Positions 51,641-63,631 are shown, numbered from the stretch's first letter. The stretch: 64,000 nucleotides of DNA from Tubiluchus corallicola (GCA_030141605.1 JAQGDQ010000003.1:2437501-2501500), one strand, 5' to 3'. Numbers and translations: made by a program. The notes: generated by a model from the sequence alone, not told the origin.

Positions 51641-52260
51641 ATACATGTTGAGCTAATAGTTGCCACTTGTATTAATACAATGACGCAGTTAGTGCAAGAG
51701 TTTTTTCAAAGCAATTAAAGCAAAGAAATATTGACATTGCAATTTATTTTAAAATAATTATAGCGCGCTGTAACACTAATAATACTACAGAATTAATGAA
51801 ATTTCTTATAATTAATAAAACGTGAGCATGTAACTGTTACCCCGTCGATTGTGAGGTCGTGTTCTGCGCACTGATTGACGTGAAATGTGAACAGTGAAAT
51901 ACGACGCAGAAATATTGGGAGGATGAAACTCGCATAAAACCATAATAAATGAGCGCTATGAATTTTGTTAATTTTACCGTAAAATGCATGCAGGAAGACA
52001 CGCACGTTTATTTATGGACAAGTGAAAGAGTTATCCGTTTGACATTAATCATCCAAAATGCGCGCGATTATCTCAAGTCACACATCATCAAATAGTAACA
52101 GTATACCGAGGTGAATTTGAACAGATTTTGAAACAGAAGTATTGTAATCGAACACCCTTATCTTGATCGTTGGTCTGCACGCTTTGCTCTGGTTAGCAAG
52201 TAAACCTAACTGAAATGAAACTAAGAACTATAATTGTTGCAGACATGATGCAAGTTTCCG

Positions 52261-52695
52261 TTTTTTTTCTTTTGTTTTATTCAAGTGGCTCCAAACAATG
52301 CCAGTCGCCCGTCGGGCTAAGGAACTACATATAGTAGAAAGGTAGAAATATTACTGCAAATTAGTAACAAGAAGTACCTATAAACGTTCTTCTTAAAACG
52401 AGCGAGCTTACTGTTAAAAGGGAAACCCAATTTTCTGATACAGTTCCACAGCTAAGAGGCCCGAGGGAAAAAGTGCATTAATAAGCCGCTCTATCTAAGG
52501 GCCCAATATAAAAATATGAGAAGCAACAGCAAAACGGGTACTACGACTAAGCTGCCGACATTTAGAAAAAACGTGGGGTTGTGACAGCATCTTCCACAAA
52601 AACAGAGATGCGAAAGACTAATGTAGTACCAGACCACCAATGAGCGAGGAATTGCACCCCAGCTAAATCCAACCAGAAAACTGCTTGAGACAGGT
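52261..52695 (-). mobile_element. 5'-truncated LINE, reverse transcriptase C-terminus and 3' UTR
   Basis: Read on the minus strand. From about 52695 downward: SLIGGLVLH, then SLFLWKMLSQPHVFSKCRQL, then RSTRFAVASHIF (about 52545-52510), then, frameshifted, LWNCIRKLGFPFNSKLARFK and KNVYRYF, with the stop at 52318-52320. This order (SLF....HVFS....RSTR.A..SH..F...R....L WN.....FP....L..FK..V.RY) is the typical C-terminal tail of a widespread animal LINE reverse transcriptase group. After the stop come about 36 bases, then AATAAAACAAAAG and an A-rich tail (complement at 52261-52282). There are frameshifts and stops, no endonuclease and no polymerase core, so this is a dead copy. Its sequence type differs from the LINE at 22440. 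Confidence 0.88.
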
Positions 52696-52699
52696 ATAA

Positions 52700-55600
52700 A
52701 TAAATTTATTTAAAAAGCTGTGGTCATTCGTCATTGTAGACAAGAAAATGCAGCTAATGCTTGACTGGTTTTACCTGCAGGCACGATATTCTATTTAACT
52801 GACGAAAAGACGAGTTGGAGTGTTTCACAGTAAATATGAGAAAAGCACTGTATTTCCATTAACGTGGATCTAAAAATTATTTAATTTCTACTAACAAGAC
52901 TTACTGCACAAACGTGGGTTATATATCCTAGAGTATTTTCTGTCTTGCGTTCTTGTGTTCTCTATTGTGCTATATTATAATTGGCGGACTACAAGTTTTT
53001 GTGCTTTCCATACTTTTAATATAAGTAATGAAACTGTAATAAATCATAACTAATATAAAATTACGTAAATCGTAAAACTGAATATTTGAAAAGTTCATTA
53101 AGATGTCACCGAAAATATCCATCATAGTCATGATAACAGATCAGCAGCTATTTCTAGATACGGTGACCCAGTCATTTTTTCTCAAGTCAGAATAGAAATT
53201 TCTTATTTGTAAAAAGAAGCCCAGTACAATCGCGCTCTGCGGTAATACCAACCTGAACTTTCAATGAACAATTTTCAGGCAAGTCCAACTGCTTGATGAC
53301 AAACAGTTTTGCCTTTATATGTGCATCCGAGCTGGTAATTTACATGTAAATTGAGGTATCAGTAATTTGGCCTCCCGGGTCGAGAGATCAGAATGAAGAT
53401 ATAAACTACATTCAACAATCAATATATTTTCCAATTCTTTTCCCCCTTTCTCTCTTTCCCTCCCCTTTCTGTCTCATTTTCTTCTCTATCTGTGTTCCCG
53501 CCGCTCTCCTGTTTTTTCTGTCCTTCTTCCTATATAGACTAAATTCAAAACATTCTTTTCTTCTGCTTATTTATTTCAGACAGTCCTTTTCCGGGTTAAA
53601 ATACTTCCAAAAAGTTTAAAAAATTTAAGAAAAGCAAAGGCATCTGCCTGTTTTTGATACGGAAACCCCAAAGAGCCTGAAGCATACTTGCGTCATCAAA
53701 CTAAATCAGCTATTCATCTGCCCTAGTTACTCTAACTCAATTGCAGATTTCGATTCCATTATGGACTTATACTTAATGAGAGGAACGGTGATTCATAAGG
53801 TATATCAGGGCTTGACTACTGCTGCCCTGTCTGGGTGTACCATTTCAAGAGTTGAAATTTGAATCTTTTGTATGTTCAAGATAATTACTGAACTGCACCG
53901 TATAGTAACGACATTTAAATAGATGAATGAAGACAGTTTGGTTACTACAGTGTTTTCAGTTAAAAAATGTATTAGCTTTAACAATTTAAAATTTTTTTCA
54001 TTCGTCCTTTTCTCTGCTTTTGTTACACAACAAATAAATGGCTTCACGCATTGTTTAGTATTAGCTTAATACGCCAGCTCTTTAAAGCGTCTTTAACATG
54101 TAGATCAACTGATGATTTCAACCGGCAAATAGATGTGCAACCCAATCTTTGCAGTTGTAATAGATGCCAGCAATAATTAACGGTGTAGATAAAATGACCA
54201 TGCGTCAAATTAATGGGCGGCTTTTGGGCGGGTCAATTAATCACCATAGCTTAAGTACAGCAAAGGCTTCCCTTAAGAACGGTTACTTTTCGCGATGAGA
54301 AATATTTAACGGGTAATGCAATTACAAAAGACAGTACTCGGCCATAATGTCACTGTATAGTGGTGCTCCGGACTATGTTTCTTTATTCTTATTCTTATGC
54401 TTTGGACATCCTAAAACTTATGGTTTCTAACAGTTTCTTTCATCAAACATTAGCAGCCCACTTCCGTTCTTCTTTTAACCTTTTTCTGCCTAACAGAAAA
54501 CACTAACAGTAGGCCTATCTACTTACCTCCACTCCTAAAAGTAAACTTTTTTAAAGTAATTGCATTCTTAATCACAAAGCAAAAATCTACGTGCTATTTC
54601 TAGTCACGATACTTCTGACTGAAGCACAGAATTACGCTAAAAATTGCGGCTTCACACATTCAATTAAAACGACAAGGCATGGTAATTTAACAGCAAACTG
54701 AGAAGGTAATGAATCGCTTGATTACTTAGACAGGTACAGCGCCCAATTTCACATCTAATTGCCTTTTCGTGTCATTCCAAAATCAAATTAAAATCTGCAC
54801 AGTATTAATTTCGAATTAATTTACTGCATTCTTTACTGGCACTTTAATAGCGATTTCACTTCATTTTTATAATAATAAAAAATCAAATGAGTACTTTATC
54901 TACTAAATGAGTACTTTATGTATGAGCCACAGTCGTGGTGTCTTTAGAAGTTTTAGTTTGGGAAATACAATCCCTACCCAAATTTAGTTATCACACCCTT
55001 AGATAACTTGCGCATGACTATAAGGACAGAGCCCGTTAAAAGCATACTTAAAATCAACAATTAATTTTTGCTGTTGTGCAAAAACTCCCAGGAATCGTCG
55101 GGAAACATAGATTTAAGTCTAGTCGATAAACTGCAGTGAAAATCATTACAGCGCAGGGTAACTGTTTGAGTCACCCTCTCCTACTCATGTCGCGATTAAT
55201 CGAGAAATTTGCTGCTACAGTGCTTTTATTTCAGTGAGAAAATCGTCTAACTCGAGCTGAACATGTGTCACCGCCTGTGGTCTATATACATTGTGAACTA
55301 CAATGTGTTTTTCACTTATTTTACTGTTCCATGTCTTCGTCGTTATTTTTCTCTATTCTCGAAAAAAAATTGTGAAATTTTGTCAAATAAATTAGATGCT
55401 TTATGCCAATTTTCGACCTCAAAAAAATAAATTTAACAGTTACTAAAACTTCCACCATTTAAAATACGAACATGCCTTTCGAAAGCAAATTTCATAAACA
55501 AGAGGCTTAAGAGTGAGACAGGCAGTCAGTCATTCATTTTGCAGTTGGCTTAACTGTGTGTAATTCGCCTCAACAATCATCGATCAGATACCAACTTGAA

Positions 55601-57490
55601 ATTCTTCGAAAGTCGCTTTTAATTGCCCGTAAAAGCTATCAATTCCCGGGGCGCACCGCTGCTTGGCTTCAACCAGCATGTACACAGCTGCAAACAAAAT
55701 AACTGGGGGCTTGTTAATAGCTAATGATCATGGTAATCTTGTAATCTTGTAACGAGTTTTTCCAGACCTGGCATGAAACAACACCAATGTCATTATTGGA
55801 CATGTTGCTCATAAGATGGCTGCTAGTATGTCTGAAACTTATTGTAGTCTGGAATCTGTTGCGAAGATCTTAAGTATAAAACCTAAGAAGTTACCATAGG
55901 AACAAAATGTTATCATATAAGCGCTAATCTATATTGTTAACACACAATAAGCTCTGGTCTAGACTAAAAGTGCAAAAGTGCCGTGTTGTTCAAACTAACT
56001 TACTAAGAGCATTCTGCTTAGACAAAACTAATAGTGAATATCATAGCGATAATTTCTTTGGTATGAACTATTTTTCTACAAATTAGTTTTTCAGTGCCTT
56101 ATATTTACAAATTTAACCTGATCAATAATCTGCTGTGTGAACTCAAATAATGGATTTGTTTTCACATCGAGATGAAGCCATAGTATGATTTCGCAACTTT
56201 GTGTGTATTAGTAAACAGATTTCATGCAAAAAAATCTGGGCTCACAGTCTCAACTTCACACATAACAGCACTTACGAAACCATCCTGGTACTTAGTTTTA
56301 TCACAGAGCTGCGTGAAGTAATTTATCATTACATCACAGCTTTACGTCACTTGCTTACACAAAGCCATAGTATGTTAACATCGCTTACAGCTGTAAATCA
56401 TAAAACCCAATGTGATTGCTACATAGTTGCAAGTATGAGGTCAAATTATGGCTTCAGAAACTTAAATAATATAGTATCATGCATTAATTGCAGATGTGAA
56501 GCCATGGTGAGCAATAGCTTAGCTGATATAGTGGCGTATTATCAAAAAAACACACTAGGCTCCTGCCTAGGGGCCCCAGTCTTTAGTGGCCCCTTCAGTC
56601 TGTTGGTTAAATTAAGCCTTAATTGTAGCAAAAAGGAAAAAAATTCAAAACCAAGCTTTTAATTGTCAGTTAATCCCAGCATTTAATACATAACTAGTTC
56701 TAAATTAGGAAAGCCTTTTGCCTAATTGTAAAAATCGTTATTCAGCAACGCTTCGTAACTCCCCTCGCTAATAACTAAGTGAATGCAAAAAAATTTAAAA
56801 TAGCATTAGTTGCTCGTTAATATTGGCCACCGAAAACCTTTGAAATGCAAGAATGACAGATTATAGTTTACTTATCAATATTAAATGACTAAGAAGGCCT
56901 AGTATAATATCACTACATTGGTATGTAGGCTTACAGATACTTCAGGGCCATGAAATAACTTTTTGTTTTATGCGTCAAGAAACAAGTAAAACAATGAGTA
57001 CAAATTCATAATTGGCAGTTAGGAATAGACACTGTGCGGTCATACACGCAGTTTTGACCTTTTTGCTAATCGAAACTCAAACCAGTTTTGGTAACCTGGG
57101 TTGCCGGTGACGAGATTGTGGCCTAATTTGTAGGCACCGATGTTTGTTTTGTCGAATCAACGTTAAAATCAATTACCAATTTTACCAGTTTAAACATTCA
57201 GAATCCAAAATTTTTTATTGCCAGAGTTGGCCTCAAAAATATCTCAAATTCAGGAAATGCGTCGGTTTTCGGGGCTTCATCCCCAGATCCCTAGCCTAGC
57301 TGGTGTGCCTAATGGCCCTATAATAATAGCTCTTAATCCGCCACGGCGTATATATGAAATGAGTTTATGGCTTCATGTGATATATGTGCAATTGTACATA
57401 TATGAACAAATTTTGTGGCTTCAAAATTGACAAATGCTTGTGATAATTAAGTCGTGGTGCGACTTTGCAAATTGACCCACCCTGTAAATG
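52700..57490. other. Unique non-coding stretch
   Basis: No gene supported. Contains an impure pyrimidine tract (about 53430-53532), a TACATGTA at 53341, a direct repeat ATGAGTACTTTAT at about 54888 and 54907, and a CNE-like patch at about 55640-55750. The frame at 56201-56662 (153 codons) has no motif. Near its end, at 56555-56577, a compact GC island holds CTAGGC..GCCTAG and GGGGCCCC. Confidence 0.5.
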
Positions 57491-57491
57491 T

Positions 57492-57567
57492 GACTGCAGT
57501 CTGTAGTTAGATTGCAGTCTAACTAGACTGTAGACTGTAGTCTGTAGTTAGACTGTAGTCTAACTTC
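57492..57567 (+). repeat. Duplicated palindromic unit
   Basis: Two direct copies of a unit of about 35 bases, GACTGYAGTCTGTAGTTAGA followed by YTGYAGTCTAACT, start at 57492 and 57533. Each copy contains a short hairpin (GTTAGAC..GTCTAAC in the second copy), so the region can fold into alternative stem-loops. Confidence 0.85.
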
Positions 57568-57569
57568 AC

Positions 57570-59425
57570 AAGTTTACAGATAGCTGTAAAAGTGAAGCAC
57601 AAAGCTATTTTACAACTTAACACAGACCTTTAATTATGATGGTGCAGTGGGACTTCCCACCTTACAAGATTACTCCAAACATGGAGTCATAATACAATAC
57701 TACAATTTTTAAACATACCATGAAACGTGGTTATAGTGTGACTGTACAATTTTACAGAAAAAGAAACAGTCTACAACCTACAGATATAACGCCTATAAAT
57801 CTCTATAACTTTAGGTGTCCGGAATCAAAAGGAAGAAAGCATGCTGCGATTTCACAAGTTTAAACATAACCTGCTTGCATTATGGTGCGAGTGATCACAC
57901 AATTGCAAATTTCGCATGGTTGCAGCTTCTATCGTGCGGATAGAGCCTCTGATTCAGCCGCTCGTATTAACCACAGGGGTAAATGCAGTTTAGAGAATTG
58001 CTTATAAGAAACTGTAATTGGCCTTATCATTCATTCTGTTTGCATGAAATGACTGGATCAATACTAAATACCAAGACGTAAATGCCCTTTTGTGGCGAGC
58101 GTTCCAAGAACCAATGTTTGTTGCTCGACCTACAGAAATGGTCAACCATGAAGTTTTTCATTGACATCGTCGCATAAGCAAGGCAAAACATGCAATTATA
58201 TACTGTAGTTTGTGTTGCGCCTTATAAGCTATATGTACAGTAAAGCAACTTCCCACAACTGTTATTTGGAGAAAGGTGGCTAAATTCCTTTGAAGACTAA
58301 AGAACCAATGTTAACCACCCGACATCCTATATGCTTTATACGTTCATGCGTAAAAATCACCTGGTATTGCTTTTAATAAACCCGTTTATCAGACTCGTGT
58401 TATTGTGTTATTTTTTCTGCGGGCATGTAGATCCAATAAATGGGTTCATTAAAAACAATATAAAGTGATTTTTACTCAGTAAAGCATAACGCATTCCGGA
58501 TGTTTCGTAAACGCCGCTTTAATTCACTCGATCCCATTGTGAGAAGTGGATTGTGTAATTATAAGAACACGGCAAAATAATTCAAAACGTTTTGACGTAT
58601 AATACTCTTGGATGGAGTGAGAGACAGTCAAAAATTAATAATGTTAATTCTATGAAATGATACAGGTAAAGGAGAAAAAGTTGGCTTTATATTTGCTAAG
58701 AAAAAATTGACAGGCTAAAAACCTTTAAGAAATTTATGAGGGAAAATATGTAGGTCCGTAAACGCAATTTTCTTCTTTCCCAAACGAACTAAACCAAATA
58801 AGCAAGTGATCCGTGAATTTTTAACAATGAAAAAACAAAAATCACGCAAATGTAGCTGTTTTTGACACTGACTGGAATGGCTTCAGTGGAAAGTAAGTAG
58901 CCTGAAAAGACTCACACATACTAAAAAATTCTCTTTTAGCTCGATTAAATAACGTTAGATGAAAGAAATTCTATGTGCATCAATATTACAGAAAGTTGGA
59001 CGCTCAAGCGCTAATAAATGTCGCAACTTTTTACTTAAACGGTCATGCTTTCTGATACAGGCTCAGTCGGGGGCGCTGCGACTGGATCAATGACTGCTTA
59101 AATAAGGTATCAATTCAACCCAGACCACGTCAATTATAGCTTAGCTATCATCCATCACAGCAGGATTATACTTAAAGTTTTACGCCTAATTACTTGTCAA
59201 CCAGCCACGTCTGCAGCAAAGGTGAAACCAGTGTTTGTTTTAATTTTAGACTAAGACCTCGCGTACTTTGCCTGACATTTGAAATTTCAGTCAAAGCTTT
59301 GAAAATACCAACTAACACTCTAAAACAAACGTGTATTTGACTTATCAGTGCAACTAAATGATAGTAAACTCAAACTTTTAACTAATACCAAATTATTAGA
59401 TGTCTGTCCAAGATTACTTTTTAAG
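57570..59425. other. Unique non-coding stretch
   Basis: No gene, RNA gene or transposon recognised. Confidence 0.5.
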
Positions 59426-59428
59426 GGA

Positions 59429-59436
59429 GAGCGCGA

Positions 59437-59471
<35 letters not shown>

Positions 59472-59480
59472 GAGAGAGAG

Positions 59481-59568
<88 letters not shown>

Positions 59569-59573
59569 GAGAG

Positions 59574-59660
<87 letters not shown>

Positions 59661-59665
59661 GAGAC
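59429..59665 (+). repeat. (GA)n microsatellite, about 235 bp
   Basis: Nearly pure GA with a few marks: GAGGAAAG near 59466, GAATGAG near 59480, a GAGGCGAGAGAGGCGAG doublet at about 59563-59580, and a final GAGGCGAG at 59654. The doublet divides the array into two long blocks. Open Arg-Glu and Ser-Leu frames on both strands are artefacts. Confidence 0.97.
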
Positions 59666-59699
59666 ATGGAAAGGAGACAAAAGGAAGGAGTTTTATAAA

Positions 59700-61660
59700 T
59701 AAAAAATAAAAGAACCAAGTAAGAGATAATTTGATATATTGGTTTCATTTGCTTACTATCCTCTGTATGGAGCCACTAATGTCATTTTGAAACATTTTCC
59801 AGTCGTACATTTAACTTACTGTCGAATGAGTAACAGTGATACTTTAAAAGCTTTTGTGTTTTTGTCGATTAAAGCAGTAAGAAATGGCTAGCAAATAATA
59901 ATTATTTCGGGACAATTTTACAAATTTTAAGCAAATCACACTGCATGAAGAATAGGTAATAGCAATGTTTTACATTGTCCACGATTCCAACAATTCACTA
60001 TAATGTTCATAATAAAGCTATGTATGTGGTATAGATAGGCGGCCTACCTACAACTGTGTACGATAAGAGAGTGTCGGGCACACGACAGCTTCTTGTAATA
60101 ACACCACAGCACAGCAAGTTCATGACAAATTTATTGCCAAACTTGTAAAATCCCTGCTGTTTTGATCATTATTCTAGGCTTATATTCTGATTTATACCTC
60201 ACGTAAGATCTTACGATCTGAAAAGTTGCCAGCCAGCTGACACTAATCGACTTAAGAACATGAAATTGATCACTCCTTGTTGATAGTATTATACATCATA
60301 TGGAAAGCAAGCAATGCTCATATCACGACTATACAGCGTATGCTGTTGCACAAAGTGTATAAGATCATAGAAAATAGCAGCCGCTTTAAGTGGTTCAGGT
60401 AAGACAGTACACATTGATACTCGAACGTACAACAGCTTATAATAAATATGGCTTCCTTGGTTAAATGATTTTCTTAATATGTAAACTATTAACCCGTATT
60501 TACCTTTTACGTGTGGTGTGCTTTTAGTGTTTTTTATTAAAAAGAAATTTAATGCTGTAAGGAATTTAGTAGCATCCAGTTAATTTAACGTGTGTAAATA
60601 TGGTCGACAGATGGCACTGCATGGTTTGGATAACATACCTAAATGTTTACGTACACCGGTTGCAGAATCATGTTTGGCATAGCAGAAACTAGCGCAGTTA
60701 TCTTTCTTGAAATGATTAATCTTTTGAAGTGTTCTTCTGTGTATGTTGGTATATTTGTGTGTGCGCGTGCATGTGTGAACGTGCATGCGTAAGTGTGCAT
60801 GTGTTTCCCCGTTGAACCCGACTGATGACTCGTGTGCTAATTTTATGCGCCTTGCGAATGTATGTGAATTGGTTTTACATAATAAGTTTGTATTTGAACT
60901 AGACGACGTTCTCTGGTTTAATCTTTTCGTGCAAACATGTCCAATTTCTTTTTATAACTTTATAATTATTTTTATGTTTTCTGTATCACAATGAAGTGTG
61001 TATAACTACACTACTGAACTATTTTTTTCGTCTCGAAGGCTTCAAAGAATATTAAATCGCAACCCTTCATCAGTCGAATGATATTTAATTCATAAGTACA
61101 CGAACCATGTTGCATTATTAACGCGCCCGTCACATTTGTTTTCATTCAGTGTTAGTTTGTCGCACAACACACGGATAAATCCGTCAAACCAAATGCACAT
61201 AAAACGGATATGCAATTGAAGAATTTGAACAGTTATTACTCAGTCACCCTCGTTTGGTCACCAGATAGCTTAAAAGTTAAATCAGCTGCTTAACCGACTC
61301 GAGACGCTAAAGCGACAATTTAGCCACTGCACCTAAGCTGGACATTTCTTTGAACCAAGGCACTTTAACTTAGTCTAGCGTAATGTCATTAACAACACAC
61401 TGCAAGTGCACGACAACAAGATACATCACTTAGCAGCACAACGTAGCATAGTGCAGTACAATATAACAAATGCAGTATCATGTAACACGTGATGTCATAC
61501 CACAGTCATAGCATAAATTCAATACTATACACCATAACACTTAAGTGGACTTATGTCAACCTAACTCAAAGTAATATGGCTGTCAAACCCAATTTCATTC
61601 AATTTAACGTCACATATTCGCAATAACTTACTAATTAAAATAATGTAAGTCGGCCACTCT
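59700..61660. other. Unique non-coding stretch
   Basis: No gene supported. A perfect 14-base palindrome, CGTAAGATCTTACG, is at 60202-60215. A small GT/GC-alternating tract (TGTGTGCGCGTGCATGTGTG) lies at about 60757-60776 and could adopt Z-DNA. Confidence 0.5.
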
Positions 61661-61663
61661 TAC

Positions 61664-61707
61664 CTGATTCTTTCTTCACTATAGCATAGATTATAGCTTC
61701 GTAGATG
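61664..61707 (-). CDS. Candidate short exon, unidentified gene (weak)
   Basis: On the minus strand an excellent acceptor (CATTCTCTCGTTTTTCTTTTAG) and donor (CAG|GTAAGA) bound 44 bases. Two of three frames are open: one reads HLRSYNLCYSEERI, the other IYEAIIYAIVKKES. If the candidate exon at 62070-62098 precedes it, the first frame continues directly from an ATG-AAA there. No homology is recognised, and no next exon was found to the left. Confidence 0.25.
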
Positions 61708-62069
61708 CTAAAAGAAAAACGAGAGAATGTAAATTATTTCCTTTTCAGTAGTAATCAACTTCAGCTAGGAATTTTAGGCTCTTTGTTGCATGTTTCTAGT
61801 TTCCTAGAACCGCGTTCACGTTGGCTGCAGTCAGTTCGTAATCCTGAGCAACAAAGCAAAGAAAAAAACAAAAAATATATAAAACTCTGCGAAGTATAAT
61901 AAGAAGTTATTCAAGTGGCAAGAAAGTGGCAAATTAAATAAAATCAGAAAGTAAAATAGCAGTTTACTTCGCTAATTATTTGTCATAGTCTATTAATGAA
62001 CTCTGGCATTTATTCACCATTAACATCTCTATACGTATTAAAAACCCTTGTTTGAAAATATGTACTTAC

Positions 62070-62098
62070 TTTCATTATGGTTCATGTTTAAATGGTGA
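62070..62098 (-). CDS. Candidate 29-base first coding exon (weak)
   Basis: On the minus strand, an acceptor (ATCGTTTTTTATAACAG) and a consensus donor (GTAAGTACAT) bound 29 bases. They contain a late ATG (ACCATAATGAAA) whose two codons, Met-Lys, end in phase 0 at the donor, with an in-frame TGA two codons before it. The intron to the next candidate exon would be 362 bases. This is a splice-signal call only. Confidence 0.2.
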
Positions 62099-62148
62099 CT
62101 GTTATAAAAAACGATGAGGCGAATAAGAATCGCGTTTTTAAAATTTAA

Positions 62149-62456
62149 TTATTATTATTATTATTATTATTATTGTTATTGTTATCGTTACCGTTACCGT
62201 TACCGTTACCGTTACCGTTACCGTTACCGTTACCGTTACCGTTACCGTTACCGTTACCGTTACCGTTACCGTTACCGTTACCGTTACCGTTACCGTTACC
62301 GTTATCGTTATCGTTATCGTTATCGTTATCGTTATCGTTATCGTTATCGTTATCGTTATCGTTATCGTTATCGTTATCATTATCATTATCATTATCATTA
62401 TCATTATCATTATCATTATCATTATCATTATCATTATCATTATCATTATCATTATC

Positions 62457-62499
<43 letters not shown>
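62149..62499 (+). repeat. Stepwise hexanucleotide array TTACCG/TTATCG/TTATCA
   Basis: In order: (TTA)n from 62149; TTATTG twice; TTATCG once; TTACCG 19 times (62188-62301); TTATCG 12 times (62302-62373); TTATCA 18 times (62374-62481); and (TTA)6 to 62499. Each block differs from the next by a single transition, and blocks are internally pure. The unit lacks stops in several frames, giving long Tyr-Arg, Leu-Pro/Leu-Ser and Ile-Thr/Val-Thr frames that are not genes. Confidence 0.98.
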
Positions 62500-63535
62500 C
62501 TTTTATTATTAACTATTAACTATTTTAAATAACAGACTACAATTTTATGCATTGTATTACAAAATAGCTACAGAAGCGCACTGTTGAAACCGTTTGGGTT
62601 TTTAATAAAGTGGTATTTAAATTAAGCAGTAAGATAAACTGCACTTATGTATCACTGTCATTCAGCTAATGGCACTTAAGATGGTTAGTGGTTATAAAAG
62701 GCCTACAATAATTAGCCTGAGAATTATGAAGCTTGTGGATTGGGAAGCATCAGCCAATGTGCAAAGTAGTCAACTCGCTTTGCCATCTCTTGTCAAGGTT
62801 ACTAGGCTTCAGGGCGAACCAAAACCCTTCGCCGGTTAAACAAATGAAAATGAATGGCGAGAGGAAAACATCAAAAGCCACTTTATTTTATGGATGTTCG
62901 CGTTGCATGTAATAATACATGTATGATTTTATTGTATAAGTATAATGCTGTGTAGACAGTAGACAGCAAGTTGTTATTGGTTAAAGGTGAGTAACTGTAA
63001 GACTAAAAAGACTTGGATTCGTATTGTAAAAACACAGCAAACGACTTCATTCAGAATTTCAGTAACCAAAAATGTTGCTTTCCCGGTGGCATGCAAACAG
63101 GTTGAGCCAGCCACAATTCTGCGTTTTCGAGCATATCCAGAGTTTTTCCCTCGCAATTTCAGCTAGTTTTTAATGGCAATAAAGTCAGCCGTGGTTGTAA
63201 AAGATGGCGTGAAGTTTTCTTCTCCATGAAAATAAGAATTTAAGTTGCTAAATTAAATAATAAGTTTAATTTTAGAACTCGTTTTGATCTAGGAGCACCA
63301 ATAGGTTAGCTTTTACAATACACGTCTAATATATTTATATTTATTTCTACAAGACTTAATAAATATCTTCTTAATTTTAGCGTTAGATCTAATGTACATG
63401 CTTAATGAAAATATCGTGAAAATCAAGGTAAATGCTTTCTTGAACTTGGACTTTATTGATGGGAAACCGTGCGGAGCGCTTGTTAATTTTATGTTAATCA
63501 TTGTAAACGTCTCCGTCTCTTCGGTCTGACTGCAG
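62500..63535. other. Unique non-coding stretch before the 63.5-kb exon candidate
   Basis: No exon or element recognised. TACATGTA at 62916. A short segment with a GTGAGT donor (62987) has no convincing acceptor. Confidence 0.45.
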
Positions 63536-63631
63536 CTTTCAACAAATTACTTCTGCGTAGAGGACGCTCGCCTGACCTTGGGGTCTAAATTGCATCCATG
63601 GACTCCAAAGTCCGGATCAGAACAAATGACG
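63536..63631 (+). CDS. Candidate coding exon, phase-compatible with 17149-17257 (partial)
   Basis: Acceptor GTCTCCGTCTCTTCGGTCTGACTGCAG ends at 63535 and the donor GTAAGT begins at 63632. Exon length is 96 bases (32 codons). Read in phase 0 it is fully open: LSTNYFCVEDARLTLGSKLH, then PWTPKSGSEQMT. Phase 0 is what the donor at 17257 delivers. Alternatively an ATG at 63598 (TCCATGG, a good start context, with an in-frame TAA at 63586) would make it a first coding exon reading MDSKVRIRTND and ending in phase 1. Both readings cannot be right in one transcript. GC is near 50%, well above the flanks. No family is recognised. Confidence 0.4.

Noticed and set aside
56201-56662. 153-codon plus frame, longest not driven by simple repeats apart from the triplet case
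   Set aside because: No domain, no proper ATG at its start, and AT-rich codons like the background. It is compatible with chance.
59320-59748. Overlapping Arg-Glu and Ser-Leu frames on both strands
   Set aside because: Pure translation of the GA microsatellite.
62114-62532. Three long frames (Tyr-Arg, Leu-Pro/Leu-Ser, Ile-Thr) up to 132 codons
   Set aside because: All are readings of the hexanucleotide array, whose unit lacks stops in these frames.
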